DNA of 46,245 nt, from the NCBI GenBank assembly GCA_026388315.1, contig JAPLKA010000085.1:1-46245 (forward strand). The letters run 5' to 3'. This DNA is from Pseudomonadota bacterium. Its GTDB lineage: Bacteria; Desulfobacterota; Syntrophorhabdia; Syntrophorhabdales; Syntrophorhabdaceae. Below, one piece after another: positions 25,203 to 33,134 of this stretch (positions are counted from its first letter, which is position 1; every line of letters starts with the position of its first letter). The notes beneath the pieces are model-generated. The model was not told where the DNA came from, made no database searches, and was given only the letters and a program-made list of their open reading frames with translations. Both the position numbers and the translations under genes were made by a program.

Positions 25203-25988
25203 ATGATAAAATATCCGAACATTGACCCGGTAATTATTAAAATTGGCCCTCTCTCCATGAGATGGTACGGCCTCATGTATATTTTTGGCTTTGTCTCCTC
25301 TTATCTCCTTACCCTTTATCAGTTGAAGAAAAAAAAATCCTTAAAGATGGACAAGGCTGCCATTGATGACCTTTATTTTTATCTGATCCTCGGGCTTATT
25401 GTCGGCGCACGGCTCGGTTATGTATTCTTTTACAATCCCGGGTTCTATATTGATAATCCCCTTGAAATATTTGTAGTATGGCATGGAGGGATGTCCTTTC
25501 ATGGCGGACTTATAGGAACTTTCATCGCAGGCTATTTTGTCATAAAAAAATGGCGTCTCAATTTCTTTACCGTGGCAGACCTTCTTGTCCCCACATGTCC
25601 CATTGGCATTGGTTTTGGGAGGCTTGGTAATTTTATAAACGCAGAGCTTTTCGGCAAACCCTCGGATGTGCCATGGGCAATGGTATTCCCCCAGGGAGGA
25701 AATGTGGCAAGGCATCCTTCACAACTCTATGAGGCATCCCTGGAAGGCCTTGTGCTTTTTGTGGTACTGTGGATCTATAAGGACAAGAAAAAACGGGAAG
25801 GCGATGTCTTTGCTCTTTTTCTCATTCTCTATGGAATATTCAGGATATTTTGTGAGTATTTCAGGGAACCTGACCAGCAGGTTGGATATATTCTGAACAT
25901 GTTTACCATGGGCCAGATATTAAGCGGGGCCATGATCCTGGTTGGGTTATTTCTCAAATTCTTCTATCTGCCCGGACGGAAAGCATAA
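25203..25988 (+). CDS. lgt: Prolipoprotein diacylglyceryl transferase
   Basis: Inner-membrane enzyme that moves a diacylglyceryl group from phosphatidylglycerol to the lipobox cysteine of prolipoproteins. The 261-residue protein has about seven hydrophobic segments and the family motifs RWYGLMYIFGF, MSFHGGL, GRLGNFINAELFG (catalytic signature region) and HPSQLYEA. Length is normal. It lies 32 bases after the HAD gene and may be the last gene of that unit; a hairpin with a T-rich tail follows about 110 bases later. Confidence 0.96.
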   Translation: MIKYPNIDPVIIKIGPLSMRWYGLMYIFGFVSSYLLTLYQLKKKKSLKMDKAAIDDLYFYLILGLIVGARLGYVFFYNPGFYIDNPLEIFVVWHGGMSFHGGLIGTFIAGYFVIKKWRLNFFTVADLLVPTCPIGIGFGRLGNFINAELFGKPSDVPWAMVFPQGGNVARHPSQLYEASLEGLVLFVVLWIYKDKKKREGDVFALFLILYGIFRIFCEYFREPDQQVGYILNMFTMGQILSGAMILVGLFLKFFYLPGRKA

Positions 25989-26061
25989 AAACCCGATAGT
26001 CTTCAACAGTTTTTTAACAGGGATAACATCGGATACATACGGATGAGAACCTTGAGCGCTA

Positions 26062-26145
26062 CTGACCCGAATCGTGATACTTCAGCGATTCAGGTCAGAC
26101 ACATCATCCCCTTCGGGGATATTGTGTGTTTATTTTGGTTCTTTC
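26062..26145 (+). terminator. Two hairpins with T-rich tail downstream of lgt
   Basis: CTGACCCGAATCG (26062-26074) pairs with CGATTCAGGTCAG (26086-26098), with one mismatch and an 11-base loop. A second hairpin, ATCCCC-TTC-GGGGAT (26106-26120), can extend through ACACA/TGTGT and is followed by TTTATTTTGGTTC. The second looks like an intrinsic terminator, although it lies about 120 bases past lgt. Confidence 0.55.
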
Positions 26146-26644
26146 TTATTTAAGGTGCACTTCCCGTAGTCTCAGAAAGTGCTTGTTTTTTATGGTAGAA
26201 ATATCTGATCCGACTCCCGCTCATTTTTTCCTCTTCTAAAGAAGTTGTCAAGTATTTGCCATTAGTTCCAAAAAAACAACATTTCAAATATCTACACATC
26301 TTGTTCCTGATTGGATTTAGAAGTTATACAATAAGTCAATAACGTCTCGTTCATGATCACGGCAACGCAATGTTTGCAGTAACGTCCACATACAACCAAA
26401 GAAACAGTCAAAATGGGCGATTTAGCCCACAGACTTGCGGTATCGTCGCATAAAAAGCGAAAAAGAAAGACGGACCTGTCGTAATATGTTGCATAAAACG
26501 CTTTAATCTCCTTGCAGGTGAAACACGCCCGTTGTCATAGCAAGAACATACAAGACAAACCAGATGAAATGTTTTAATATTACGTGAAATAGCAGGGTAT
26601 GTTTTTAAGCATGAAGCCATTATTGAGGATAACATATTGAGATT
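26146..26644. other. AT-rich gene-free stretch upstream of the AraC regulator
   Basis: About 500 bases with no convincing reading frame on either strand. Base composition is AT-rich, and I see no strong inverted repeat or consensus promoter. The 75-residue frame on the minus strand (26408-26635) has no recognisable features and I did not accept it. Confidence 0.5.
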
Positions 26645-27496
26645 ATGAAATGCTCGGATAATACAGATATTGTTAAATTTTCACGTGCCGCCGACCTTGG
26701 TAATCTTGAGTTTCTCCATGCCACGTTTATTTCGCATTCATTCCCCAGGCATACCCATGAAACATTTGCCATAGGGGTCATAGAAAGAGGTGTGCAGGCC
26801 ACATATTATGGCGGCTCAACCCATATTGCCACTCCCAGCGATATTTGTCTTGTAAACCCGGGGGAAGTCCACACAGGATTTTCGCCTCATGAATCCGGAT
26901 GGACATACAGGGTTTTTTACCCTGATGTCTCTTTTCTTAAAAGGGCAGCAGATGCTACTTGTGCACGGGGGCGGCTTCCACATTTCCCGTCACCGGTCAT
27001 CAAAGATCAGCTCCTCTCCCAAAATATCCTCGCTTTCTTGAAATTACTTGAAGAATCAGATATCTCCCTCGAGCGAGAATCGTTCCTCTTGTCCGTTCTG
27101 ACGCACATGATTCGGAGACATGCCGATATGGGAGAAAGTACGAACACATATTTGAAAAAGGAGAGGCGTGCCGTAAAGACAGTGCTGGAGTATCTGGACG
27201 CACATTTTACAGAGAACGTCACGCTCTCTGAGCTTACCGATATTACCAATATAAGTGAGTTTCACCTCTTGCGTCTTTTTCGTGACGAGGTCGGTTTGCC
27301 GCCCCATGCATATCTTATCCAGAAACGCATAAACTATGCCAAAAACATGCTATCCCAGCGCCTTACCATTGCACAGACTGCCCTTGAAACAGGGTTTGCA
27401 GACCAGAGCCATTTTACACGGCGCTTTAAGAAAATCATGGGCATTACCCCCGGGCAATACTGCCACAACAGCAATATCGTACAAGAAAGAAACTGA
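26645..27496 (+). CDS. AraC family transcriptional regulator
   Basis: A 283-residue regulator with an N-terminal cupin-like AraC sensing domain (about 15-165; SFPRHTHETFAIGVIERG and LVNPGEVHTG) and a C-terminal double HTH (about 180-280; LDAHFTENVTLSEL, LLRLFRDEVGLPPHAYL, and TGFADQSHFTRRFKKIMGITPGQY). Effector and targets are unknown. Genes of this subtype often control a neighbouring transporter or metabolic gene; here a GNAT enzyme and an MFS transporter follow on the same strand. Confidence 0.9.
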   Translation: MKCSDNTDIVKFSRAADLGNLEFLHATFISHSFPRHTHETFAIGVIERGVQATYYGGSTHIATPSDICLVNPGEVHTGFSPHESGWTYRVFYPDVSFLKRAADATCARGRLPHFPSPVIKDQLLSQNILAFLKLLEESDISLERESFLLSVLTHMIRRHADMGESTNTYLKKERRAVKTVLEYLDAHFTENVTLSELTDITNISEFHLLRLFRDEVGLPPHAYLIQKRINYAKNMLSQRLTIAQTALETGFADQSHFTRRFKKIMGITPGQYCHNSNIVQERN

Positions 27497-27578
27497 AACT
27501 TTCCTTATAATCCATAAAAGTCATTCGCATGCAGTATTATGCCGGCTATGTGAAGCATCAAAAAAAGGAGGCTTTTTT

Positions 27579-28073
27579 ATGATCAGAAGATGCGGCGATA
27601 CGGATTTTGAAGTAATACTCGACATAATAAACGATGGAGCAAGGGCTTATGAAGGCGTGATACCGGCTGATTGCTGGCACGAGCCGTATATGACGCATGA
27701 AGAATTAAGGTTTGAAATACAGGATGGTGTTCTTTTCTGGGGGTATGAGGAGAAATACGGTCTGAACGCCGTCATGGGTATACAGGATAAAAATGATGCG
27801 ATACTTATCCGTCATGCCTACGTGCGGACAGCAAGGAGAAATCAGGGGATTGGCGAGAAGTTGCTCCGTTTCCACGAACTTCAGACAACCAAGCCAATGC
27901 TTATCGGAACATGGGCAGATGCGCTCTGGGCAATAGCATTCTACAAAAAGCATGGATACCGGCTCCTTGAGACGGAAGAGAAGAACCGGCTGCTGATGCG
28001 ATACTGGACTATCTCAAGGCGACAGGTAGAAACTTCTGTTGTGCTTGCAGATAAGAAATGGACCAGCATATGA
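27579..28073 (+). CDS. GNAT family N-acetyltransferase
   Basis: A 164-residue acetyltransferase-fold protein. It has the early strand FEVILDIINDGARAYEGVIP, the acetyl-CoA loop RRNQGIGEKLL and the late FYKKHGYRLLE motif. I chose the ATG at 27579, which has AAAAGGAGG eight bases upstream; the frame is open a further 81 codons back into the AraC gene but is not coding there. The gene end overlaps the MFS start by 16 bases, so the two are coupled. Substrate is unknown. Confidence 0.85.
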   Translation: MIRRCGDTDFEVILDIINDGARAYEGVIPADCWHEPYMTHEELRFEIQDGVLFWGYEEKYGLNAVMGIQDKNDAILIRHAYVRTARRNQGIGEKLLRFHELQTTKPMLIGTWADALWAIAFYKKHGYRLLETEEKNRLLMRYWTISRRQVETSVVLADKKWTSI

Positions 28074-29299
28074 GCGGGCGAAAAGAGTCCCGGTTTTTTT
28101 ATGGTTACGTACTGGTTATCGCCGGGTTTTTTATTATGGTCGCCATGTACGGCACGCTCTATTCCTTTGGAATTTTTCTTAAGCCAGTACTTGACGAATT
28201 GGGATGGACAAGGACGACCGTCTCAGGGGCATACTCGCTCTGTTTTCTCTTAAGCGGCCTTCTTTCAATGATTTCCGGAAGATTAAGCGACAGATTCGGT
28301 CCGAGAAAGGTCATTTCATGCTCAGGTGTGCTGTTGGGTGCGGGCTACCTTCTGATGTCGAACACGAGTACTGTTCGAGGAATGTACCTCTATTATGGAC
28401 TGCTGGCAGGGGCGGGCATGAGCGGCGGCATCGCCCCGGTGTGCTCTACCATAACAAAATGGTTTATCAGGAGAAGGGGACTTATGACAGGGATCGTGCT
28501 TGCCGGAGTTGGTACGGGAACCCTGATCGTACCCCCTATTGTGAATCTCCTTGTTGCAGGCTACGGCTGGCGCACTTCAATGGCATTGGCAGGGTCCGTT
28601 ACCTTTGTGCTCGTTACAGGTTTGGCCCAGCTTTTTATACAGGACCCGGGTAAAAAAGGGATATTACCATACGGAGCCGAAGGGGCATCAATACAAACCA
28701 TGCAATGCGACATGGCGGGCATTGCCCTGAGAAAGACAATCTGCAATGCCCAGTTATGGATACTATTTGCTATCTATGTTTTCGCCGGATTTTTTATACA
28801 GATTGTTGTCGTGCATATTGCTGCCTATGCCATCTCTCTGGGATTCTCAATGGCTGACAGCGCCTTCCTCTTGTCTATCGTCGGTATCGGCGGCCTGATC
28901 GGAAGGGTTGCGGGTGGGAGCACATCTGATAGGATCGAGGGTAGAGTTATGATGGTAGTTTCCATGGTTTCCATGACAGCCGGATTCATATGGCTTCTGG
29001 TATCAAGCAGGTTATGGATGCTCTCATGCTTTGCTATCCTATTCGGATTTGCATATGGCGAGATATTGTGTATGATGCCGCTTCTTCCCGCCTGGCTCTT
29101 CGGACTACGAAATCACGGCGCAATCCTGGGTATTATTACCTTTGCCAGCACGTTCGGCGGAAGCATCGGCCCTGTAGCAGCGGGGAGGATTTTCGATGTA
29201 ACGGGCAGCTACCGGATGGTATGGATCGTCTGCATTGCCGTCTCAGTTGCCGGTCTGATACTGGCCGTGTTCATTAATAAAGTTCGTGTAAAACTTTGA
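28058..29299 (+). CDS. MFS transporter, monocarboxylate/oxalate-formate antiporter type
   Basis: A 413-residue inner-membrane transporter with about 12 hydrophobic segments. The loop 2-3 signature is GRLSDRFGPRKV and it repeats in the second half as GGSTSDRIEGR. The N-terminal WTRTTVSGAYSLCFLLSGL segment is typical of the OFA/MCT branch, which carries organic acids. The gene overlaps the GNAT gene and lies about 1 kb upstream of the catabolic operon on the same strand. A role in importing that pathway's acid substrate is possible but unproven. Confidence 0.88.
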   Translation: MDQHMSGRKESRFFYGYVLVIAGFFIMVAMYGTLYSFGIFLKPVLDELGWTRTTVSGAYSLCFLLSGLLSMISGRLSDRFGPRKVISCSGVLLGAGYLLMSNTSTVRGMYLYYGLLAGAGMSGGIAPVCSTITKWFIRRRGLMTGIVLAGVGTGTLIVPPIVNLLVAGYGWRTSMALAGSVTFVLVTGLAQLFIQDPGKKGILPYGAEGASIQTMQCDMAGIALRKTICNAQLWILFAIYVFAGFFIQIVVVHIAAYAISLGFSMADSAFLLSIVGIGGLIGRVAGGSTSDRIEGRVMMVVSMVSMTAGFIWLLVSSRLWMLSCFAILFGFAYGEILCMMPLLPAWLFGLRNHGAILGIITFASTFGGSIGPVAAGRIFDVTGSYRMVWIVCIAVSVAGLILAVFINKVRVKL

Positions 29300-29844
29300 G
29301 CAGGCTAAGAGCACTTAATATTAAAATTGGTTGGATCGAAATCCATTCCCGTTTATTGATAACCACATGAAAGCTGCTACATACCGAGCACTGGTCGGGT
29401 TAAGAATTACAATAAATAATGGTTGATCTGGCAAGACAAACAAATCTATTGATAAGCAGGTGTTAGCGATGAATTCCGGTTATCCGCAAGGAGGTTCGTA
29501 AAACCAAGGAACGAATACCAAAATTGGCGGGGTTTCCTTTTAAAAGGGCTGAGAAAGGTAAACAATGTGTAAAATAAGGGACACCCAGAGTTGATTAGCT
29601 CGCAAAAAAATCACGGGTTTCATCTTTATTCCGCCTCGCAAGGTTGCTGCGGGCTTCATGCCATATCTGGCTATGAGTGTCCCATATTTCAGTAATAGCA
29701 CATGAAGTTATATGTGTCAAGCAGCCCTTTTCATATGTCATCTTAAAGTTAAAAGTGAACTCTTGTTCAAGAGAGGCAGTGTACTTTTAACAAAAGCCCT
29801 CATGTTATCAATCATTTCTTCGACCTGGAGGGCATGAGAAAATA
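29300..29844. other. Gene-free stretch with a TGTCCC-ended inverted repeat
   Basis: No full gene is seen. A 120-base unit (29571-29690) is bounded by AAAATAAGGGACACCCAGAG and an inverted near-copy, 16 of 20 positions matching, resembling a REP/MITE-like unit. A 48-codon minus-strand frame (29741 to 29595) passes through it; its residues look protein-like, with a WDTHSQIWHEA segment, but there is no Shine-Dalgarno sequence and I do not recognise it. It may be a gene remnant. Confidence 0.4.
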
Positions 29845-30175
29845 TATTAACCCAACGGCGTTGTGGCCGGAAGAACTTTGCGGCTTCGCCGTTAAACTGT
29901 TATGCGAGTCGCGACTTCGAGTATGTCTTGGGGCCACCCATCTCAGCGCTTCGATGGGTGGCCGCTTGCGGGTGGACAAGTTCGAAAATTGAGTGGATGC
30001 GTTGCGACCCCGCTGTCGACGCGGGATACCCCGCATTACTGGCAAGGGTAAGGAAGCGCAGGGAGCAGGGAGGGTAAGGTTTAATTGCGAACACGGTGAG
30101 CAACAACAGTGTTCCGGCCATACCTTACTGCTCACCCCTTTCCAGAAAGTTTCGCCGCCCGCGAGCCTCTAAATT
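29845..30175. other. GC-rich relic-like segment with attC-like palindrome and a strong hairpin
   Basis: By eye this segment is clearly richer in G+C than its AT-rich surroundings. From 29845 to 29905, TATTAAC-CC-AACGGCG faces CGCCGTT-AAACT-GTTATGC, resembling the core and inner arms of an integron attC site; the AACGGCG/CGCCGTT arms are exact. Then GGCCACCCATC (29932-29942) pairs exactly with GATGGGTGGCC (29953-29963). The overlapping minus-strand frames of 73 and 107 codons show no domain pattern. It looks like transferred or repeat-derived DNA. Confidence 0.35.
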
Positions 30176-30204
30176 GAGTGCAGGGAAGATATTTTTTTGC
30201 TCTA

Positions 30205-30274
30205 TTTTGTATACAAAAATACTTGACAATTATTTTAAGTGATACTATAGTTGATTCATTAAAATTGTATACAG
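30205..30274 (+). promoter_or_regulatory. Operon promoter flanked by two GTATAC palindromes (candidate GntR operators)
   Basis: TTGACA (30223-30228) and TATAGT (30246-30251) are 17 bases apart, a near-consensus sigma-70 promoter with start near 30258. TTTTGTATACAAAA (30205-30218) is a perfect palindrome just upstream of the -35. A second copy, TTGTATACAG (30265-30274, with TGTATACA exact), lies just after the start point. Two sites around a promoter suggest repression with possible looping. The GntR/FCD protein encoded by the second gene of the operon is the obvious candidate. Confidence 0.7.
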
Positions 30275-30291
30275 TATCCAAAGGGGGAACC

Positions 30292-31491
30292 ATGGAAGAT
30301 CACGAGATTTTTAAAAACATTACCGTCCTTTCGCTTGAACAGGCAACGGTCTTGCCGTACCTTTCCTACAGACTTGCCATGGATGGGGCAAACATTATAC
30401 GAATGGAGCACCCTGTCTATGGAGACCCGAACAGAAGGGTAGGCGAAAACAGGCTTAACGAAGACAGGATGTACACGTATTTCCTTACCATTAACTGCAA
30501 CAAAAAGGCCATTACCCTGGATCTGGGTACGCCGGAAGGCAAGGAAATCTTCAGGGATTTGCTTATAAAACTGGATGTTGACATATTTGCCACAAACCAG
30601 CTCCCGAGGAATTATCCAAAGCTCGGCATTGATTACGAAGCAGTAAAATCCATCAAGCCCGATATTATATGGGTGGGCCTTACTGGTTTCGGCCCCGAAA
30701 GTAATGAGGCTGCCTATGACCCCATTCTCCAGGCAAGAAGCGGACTCATGGAAGTCACTGGCGACAAAAACGGTCCTCCGTATGTCCTCGGTGTACCGCT
30801 CCCCGATATGGGCGCCAGCGAACATGCGTACGGGTTGATCATGAAAGCCCTCTATAAGCGGGCAATGACTAAGGAAGGTTCGAGGATCGATGTTTCCATG
30901 TTCCAGAGTACCGTCTCTTGGCTTACCGTCCCCATTACCCAGACAAAATCCTTCAATAAAAAGATCACGAGGAGAGGGAATACCCATGAGTTTTTCGCGC
31001 CCGTAAGCGTCTACAAGACCAAAGACGGGTATGCATATGTTGCCGTCGGGAACGACATCCAGTGGGAAAGGATGCTGAAAATCAGCGGCTTTGAGGGCCT
31101 GGCGAAGCCGGAATATGCACGGAACGAGGGAAGGATAAAGAATGTTGATAATCTGAACAAGGCCGTTGAAGAGGCTACGGTGAAGTATACCATCGATGAA
31201 CTTACTGCCCTGTTCACTAACGCCACCATTCCTATCTCCAAGGTCAACACTATAGAAGAAGTTCTCGAAGACCCCTATATAAAGGATGAAATACTCTCTT
31301 CTACCGATGCAAAGACAGGGACAACGATTTATCTTGCACCGTTACCCCATACAACAAGTTATGTAAAATCTGTGAACAGGAAACTGCCCTTCCCGCCAAG
31401 ATTTGGCGAACAAAACGAAGAGATTTATATGAATACCCTTGGCTACACAAGAGAAAGACTGGACGAATGGAAAACAAAGGGAATAATTTGA
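30292..31491 (+). CDS. Class III (CaiB/BaiF) CoA-transferase, IaaL-like by context
   Basis: Transfers CoA between carboxylic acids without ATP. The 399-residue protein has the family N-terminus (VLSLEQATVLPYLSYRLAMDGAN), the YDPILQARSGLMEVTG motif and a likely catalytic Asp172 in GVPLPDMGASEHA. ATG 30292 with AAGGGGG upstream is preferred over the longer open frame, which would start upstream of the promoter. It is the first gene of the catabolic operon. In the anaerobic indoleacetate pathway of Aromatoleum, a class III enzyme (IaaL, letter from memory) handles phenylsuccinyl-type CoA esters. That role fits the mutase downstream but is inferred. Confidence 0.85.
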   Translation: MEDHEIFKNITVLSLEQATVLPYLSYRLAMDGANIIRMEHPVYGDPNRRVGENRLNEDRMYTYFLTINCNKKAITLDLGTPEGKEIFRDLLIKLDVDIFATNQLPRNYPKLGIDYEAVKSIKPDIIWVGLTGFGPESNEAAYDPILQARSGLMEVTGDKNGPPYVLGVPLPDMGASEHAYGLIMKALYKRAMTKEGSRIDVSMFQSTVSWLTVPITQTKSFNKKITRRGNTHEFFAPVSVYKTKDGYAYVAVGNDIQWERMLKISGFEGLAKPEYARNEGRIKNVDNLNKAVEEATVKYTIDELTALFTNATIPISKVNTIEEVLEDPYIKDEILSSTDAKTGTTIYLAPLPHTTSYVKSVNRKLPFPPRFGEQNEEIYMNTLGYTRERLDEWKTKGII

Positions 31492-31500
31492 GGAGGTCAA

Positions 31501-32217
31501 ATGAATACCCCCGATGAGCAGCCCACTGTGAGGAAAGGGAAATTTTTGAGGGAACAGGTTTATAAAACATTAAAAAATACTATTTTAATCGGTGGTTTAC
31601 AGCCGAAGAAGAGGCTCATTGAAGAAAAACTTGCCGATGAGATGGGGACAAGCAGAACTCCCGTGAGGGAGGCCATACAGAAACTCGAAAAGGAAGGCCT
31701 CATACACAAACTCCCCAGAGGCGGTTATGCGGTAAGCATTGTCACCGATGAGGATATTGAAGAGGTATTCGGAATACGGAGTGTCCTTGAAGGGTATGCA
31801 GGGTATCTTGCCACATCGAGGGCAACAGAAGACGACATAAAGGCATTGGAAGAGATTGTTCAGAAAGAAGAAGAATGCCTCAAAAAGAATAACACGGAAG
31901 AGATTATACAATTAAATACCGAATTTCATGACATATTATACAAAGCAGCAAAAAGCGCTAAACTGTACACTATAATTAACGATCTGAGAGATTGCATTTA
32001 CCGGTACAGGATCATAATTTTCCGTTACAGCGGTATGGCAGAAATATCTATTAATGATCACAAGGACATGATCAACCTCATGAAGGAGAAAAATGCCATG
32101 CAGGTGGAGAAGCTTGTCCGGAAACACATCATAAGGGGAAAGAACCTGATAAAGAAAAAAATCAAAAGAGATGTCATAAAACATGGACTTGGTCAAAAAA
32201 CTTCTTCAGGGAGATGA
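31501..32217 (+). CDS. GntR family transcriptional regulator, FCD (FadR) subfamily
   Basis: A 238-residue regulator with an N-terminal winged helix (about 15-80; LKNTILIGGLQPKKRLIEEKLADEMGTSRTPVREA) and a C-terminal all-helical FCD domain (about 95-215) with acidic and His residues (EFHDILY, DHKDMINLM) that normally hold a metal and bind an organic acid or acyl-CoA effector. It follows the CoA-transferase by 9 bases with a GGAGG Shine-Dalgarno. It is the likely repressor for the GTATAC palindromes at the operon promoter, and perhaps for the similar site before the kinase at 10922. Its coding end overlaps meaB by 35 bases. Confidence 0.9.
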   Translation: MNTPDEQPTVRKGKFLREQVYKTLKNTILIGGLQPKKRLIEEKLADEMGTSRTPVREAIQKLEKEGLIHKLPRGGYAVSIVTDEDIEEVFGIRSVLEGYAGYLATSRATEDDIKALEEIVQKEEECLKKNNTEEIIQLNTEFHDILYKAAKSAKLYTIINDLRDCIYRYRIIIFRYSGMAEISINDHKDMINLMKEKNAMQVEKLVRKHIIRGKNLIKKKIKRDVIKHGLGQKTSSGR

Positions 32218-33121
32218 GAAGAGTGCGGCACGCCTCATCTCTATGGTAGAGGAAGGACGGCCCGAAGGCTTCAAAGCCATTTCGCTTATATATCCCCATA
32301 CCGGTAAAGCACATGTCATTGGTGTTACCGGTGCACCCGGTGCAGGAAAAAGCACCCTGATTGGTAAGCTTGCTATGAGTTTTGTCAGCGAGGGCAAAAA
32401 GATCGGAATCATTGCTGTTGACCCGACAAGCTCAAAAGGTGGCGGGGCACTTCTCGGCGACCGCGTGCGAATGCGGGAAGCCGATAAAACAGGAGGGATC
32501 TTTATAAGATCAATGGCCCACAGGGGATATCCAGGCGGCATTGCAAAGGCAACAATCGGGGCAACGTACGTCCTCGAGGGTCTCGGCAAGGATATTATTA
32601 TGGTGGAAAGTGTCGGTGCCGGCCAGACCGAGATCCAGATATCTGCATTGTGTGATACCGTTATTACTGTTGTAACGTCTGATTACGGGGATGATATTCA
32701 GCTTATGAAGGCAGGGCTTATTGAAATAGGAGATATTGTTGCTGTAAATAAGGCGGACAAGTCAGGGGCGGAAGACACTGTGAGGGACATTTCGATGCAT
32801 ATCGGGGATCGTAAACAGAATGGCTGGAAGATTCCCGTTGTCACAGTCCAGTCAATGAGCGGGGAAGGCGTGGAAGGGCTTAAAAATCACCTTGATGCAC
32901 ATTTTTCTTTTCTCAAGGAAGACGCCTCTGGTATTCAAAAGAAAAAAGCGCGCTTAAAAGCAATGATGCTGTCTCTTTTAAAAGAAGAAATGTGGAATAC
33001 ATTGATGGATAAGTGGAGCAATACCGGTGAGTTTCAAGGTATTGTAGGGCAACTCGAGGATGGAAAGGTGGACCCTTATGCAGCAGTGCACCAGGCATCC
33101 GAAATGATGTTTCGTACATAA
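32183..33121 (+). CDS. meaB: Methylmalonyl-CoA mutase-associated GTPase (MeaB/ArgK family)
   Basis: A G-protein chaperone that guards and reloads B12 in acyl-CoA mutases. The 312-residue protein has Walker A GAPGAGKST (50-58), switch-type DPTSSKGGGALLGDR, the ESVGAGQTE motif and base-recognition NKAD. This matches MeaB of methylmalonyl-CoA mutase operons. The ATG at 32183 lies within the GntR gene's end, giving a 35-base overlap and coupled translation. The mutase subunits are two genes downstream, which makes this mutase the likely client. Confidence 0.92.
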   Translation: MDLVKKLLQGDEKSAARLISMVEEGRPEGFKAISLIYPHTGKAHVIGVTGAPGAGKSTLIGKLAMSFVSEGKKIGIIAVDPTSSKGGGALLGDRVRMREADKTGGIFIRSMAHRGYPGGIAKATIGATYVLEGLGKDIIMVESVGAGQTEIQISALCDTVITVVTSDYGDDIQLMKAGLIEIGDIVAVNKADKSGAEDTVRDISMHIGDRKQNGWKIPVVTVQSMSGEGVEGLKNHLDAHFSFLKEDASGIQKKKARLKAMMLSLLKEEMWNTLMDKWSNTGEFQGIVGQLEDGKVDPYAAVHQASEMMFRT

Positions 33122-33134
33122 CAGATGGTTTGGG

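Noticed and set aside
26408-26635. 75-codon minus-strand frame in the gap before the AraC gene
   Set aside because: No family features, no ribosome site, and cysteine/histidine-rich chance composition.
29812-30135. Two overlapping minus-strand frames (107 and 73 codons) in the GC-rich patch
   Set aside because: Both are proline/serine/arginine-rich, as expected from GC-rich noncoding DNA, and pass through perfect hairpins. They may be relics but are not supported as genes.
30259-30987. 242-codon minus-strand frame opposite the CoA-transferase
   Set aside because: Antisense to a well-supported gene and across its promoter; no recognisable motifs or Shine-Dalgarno sequence.
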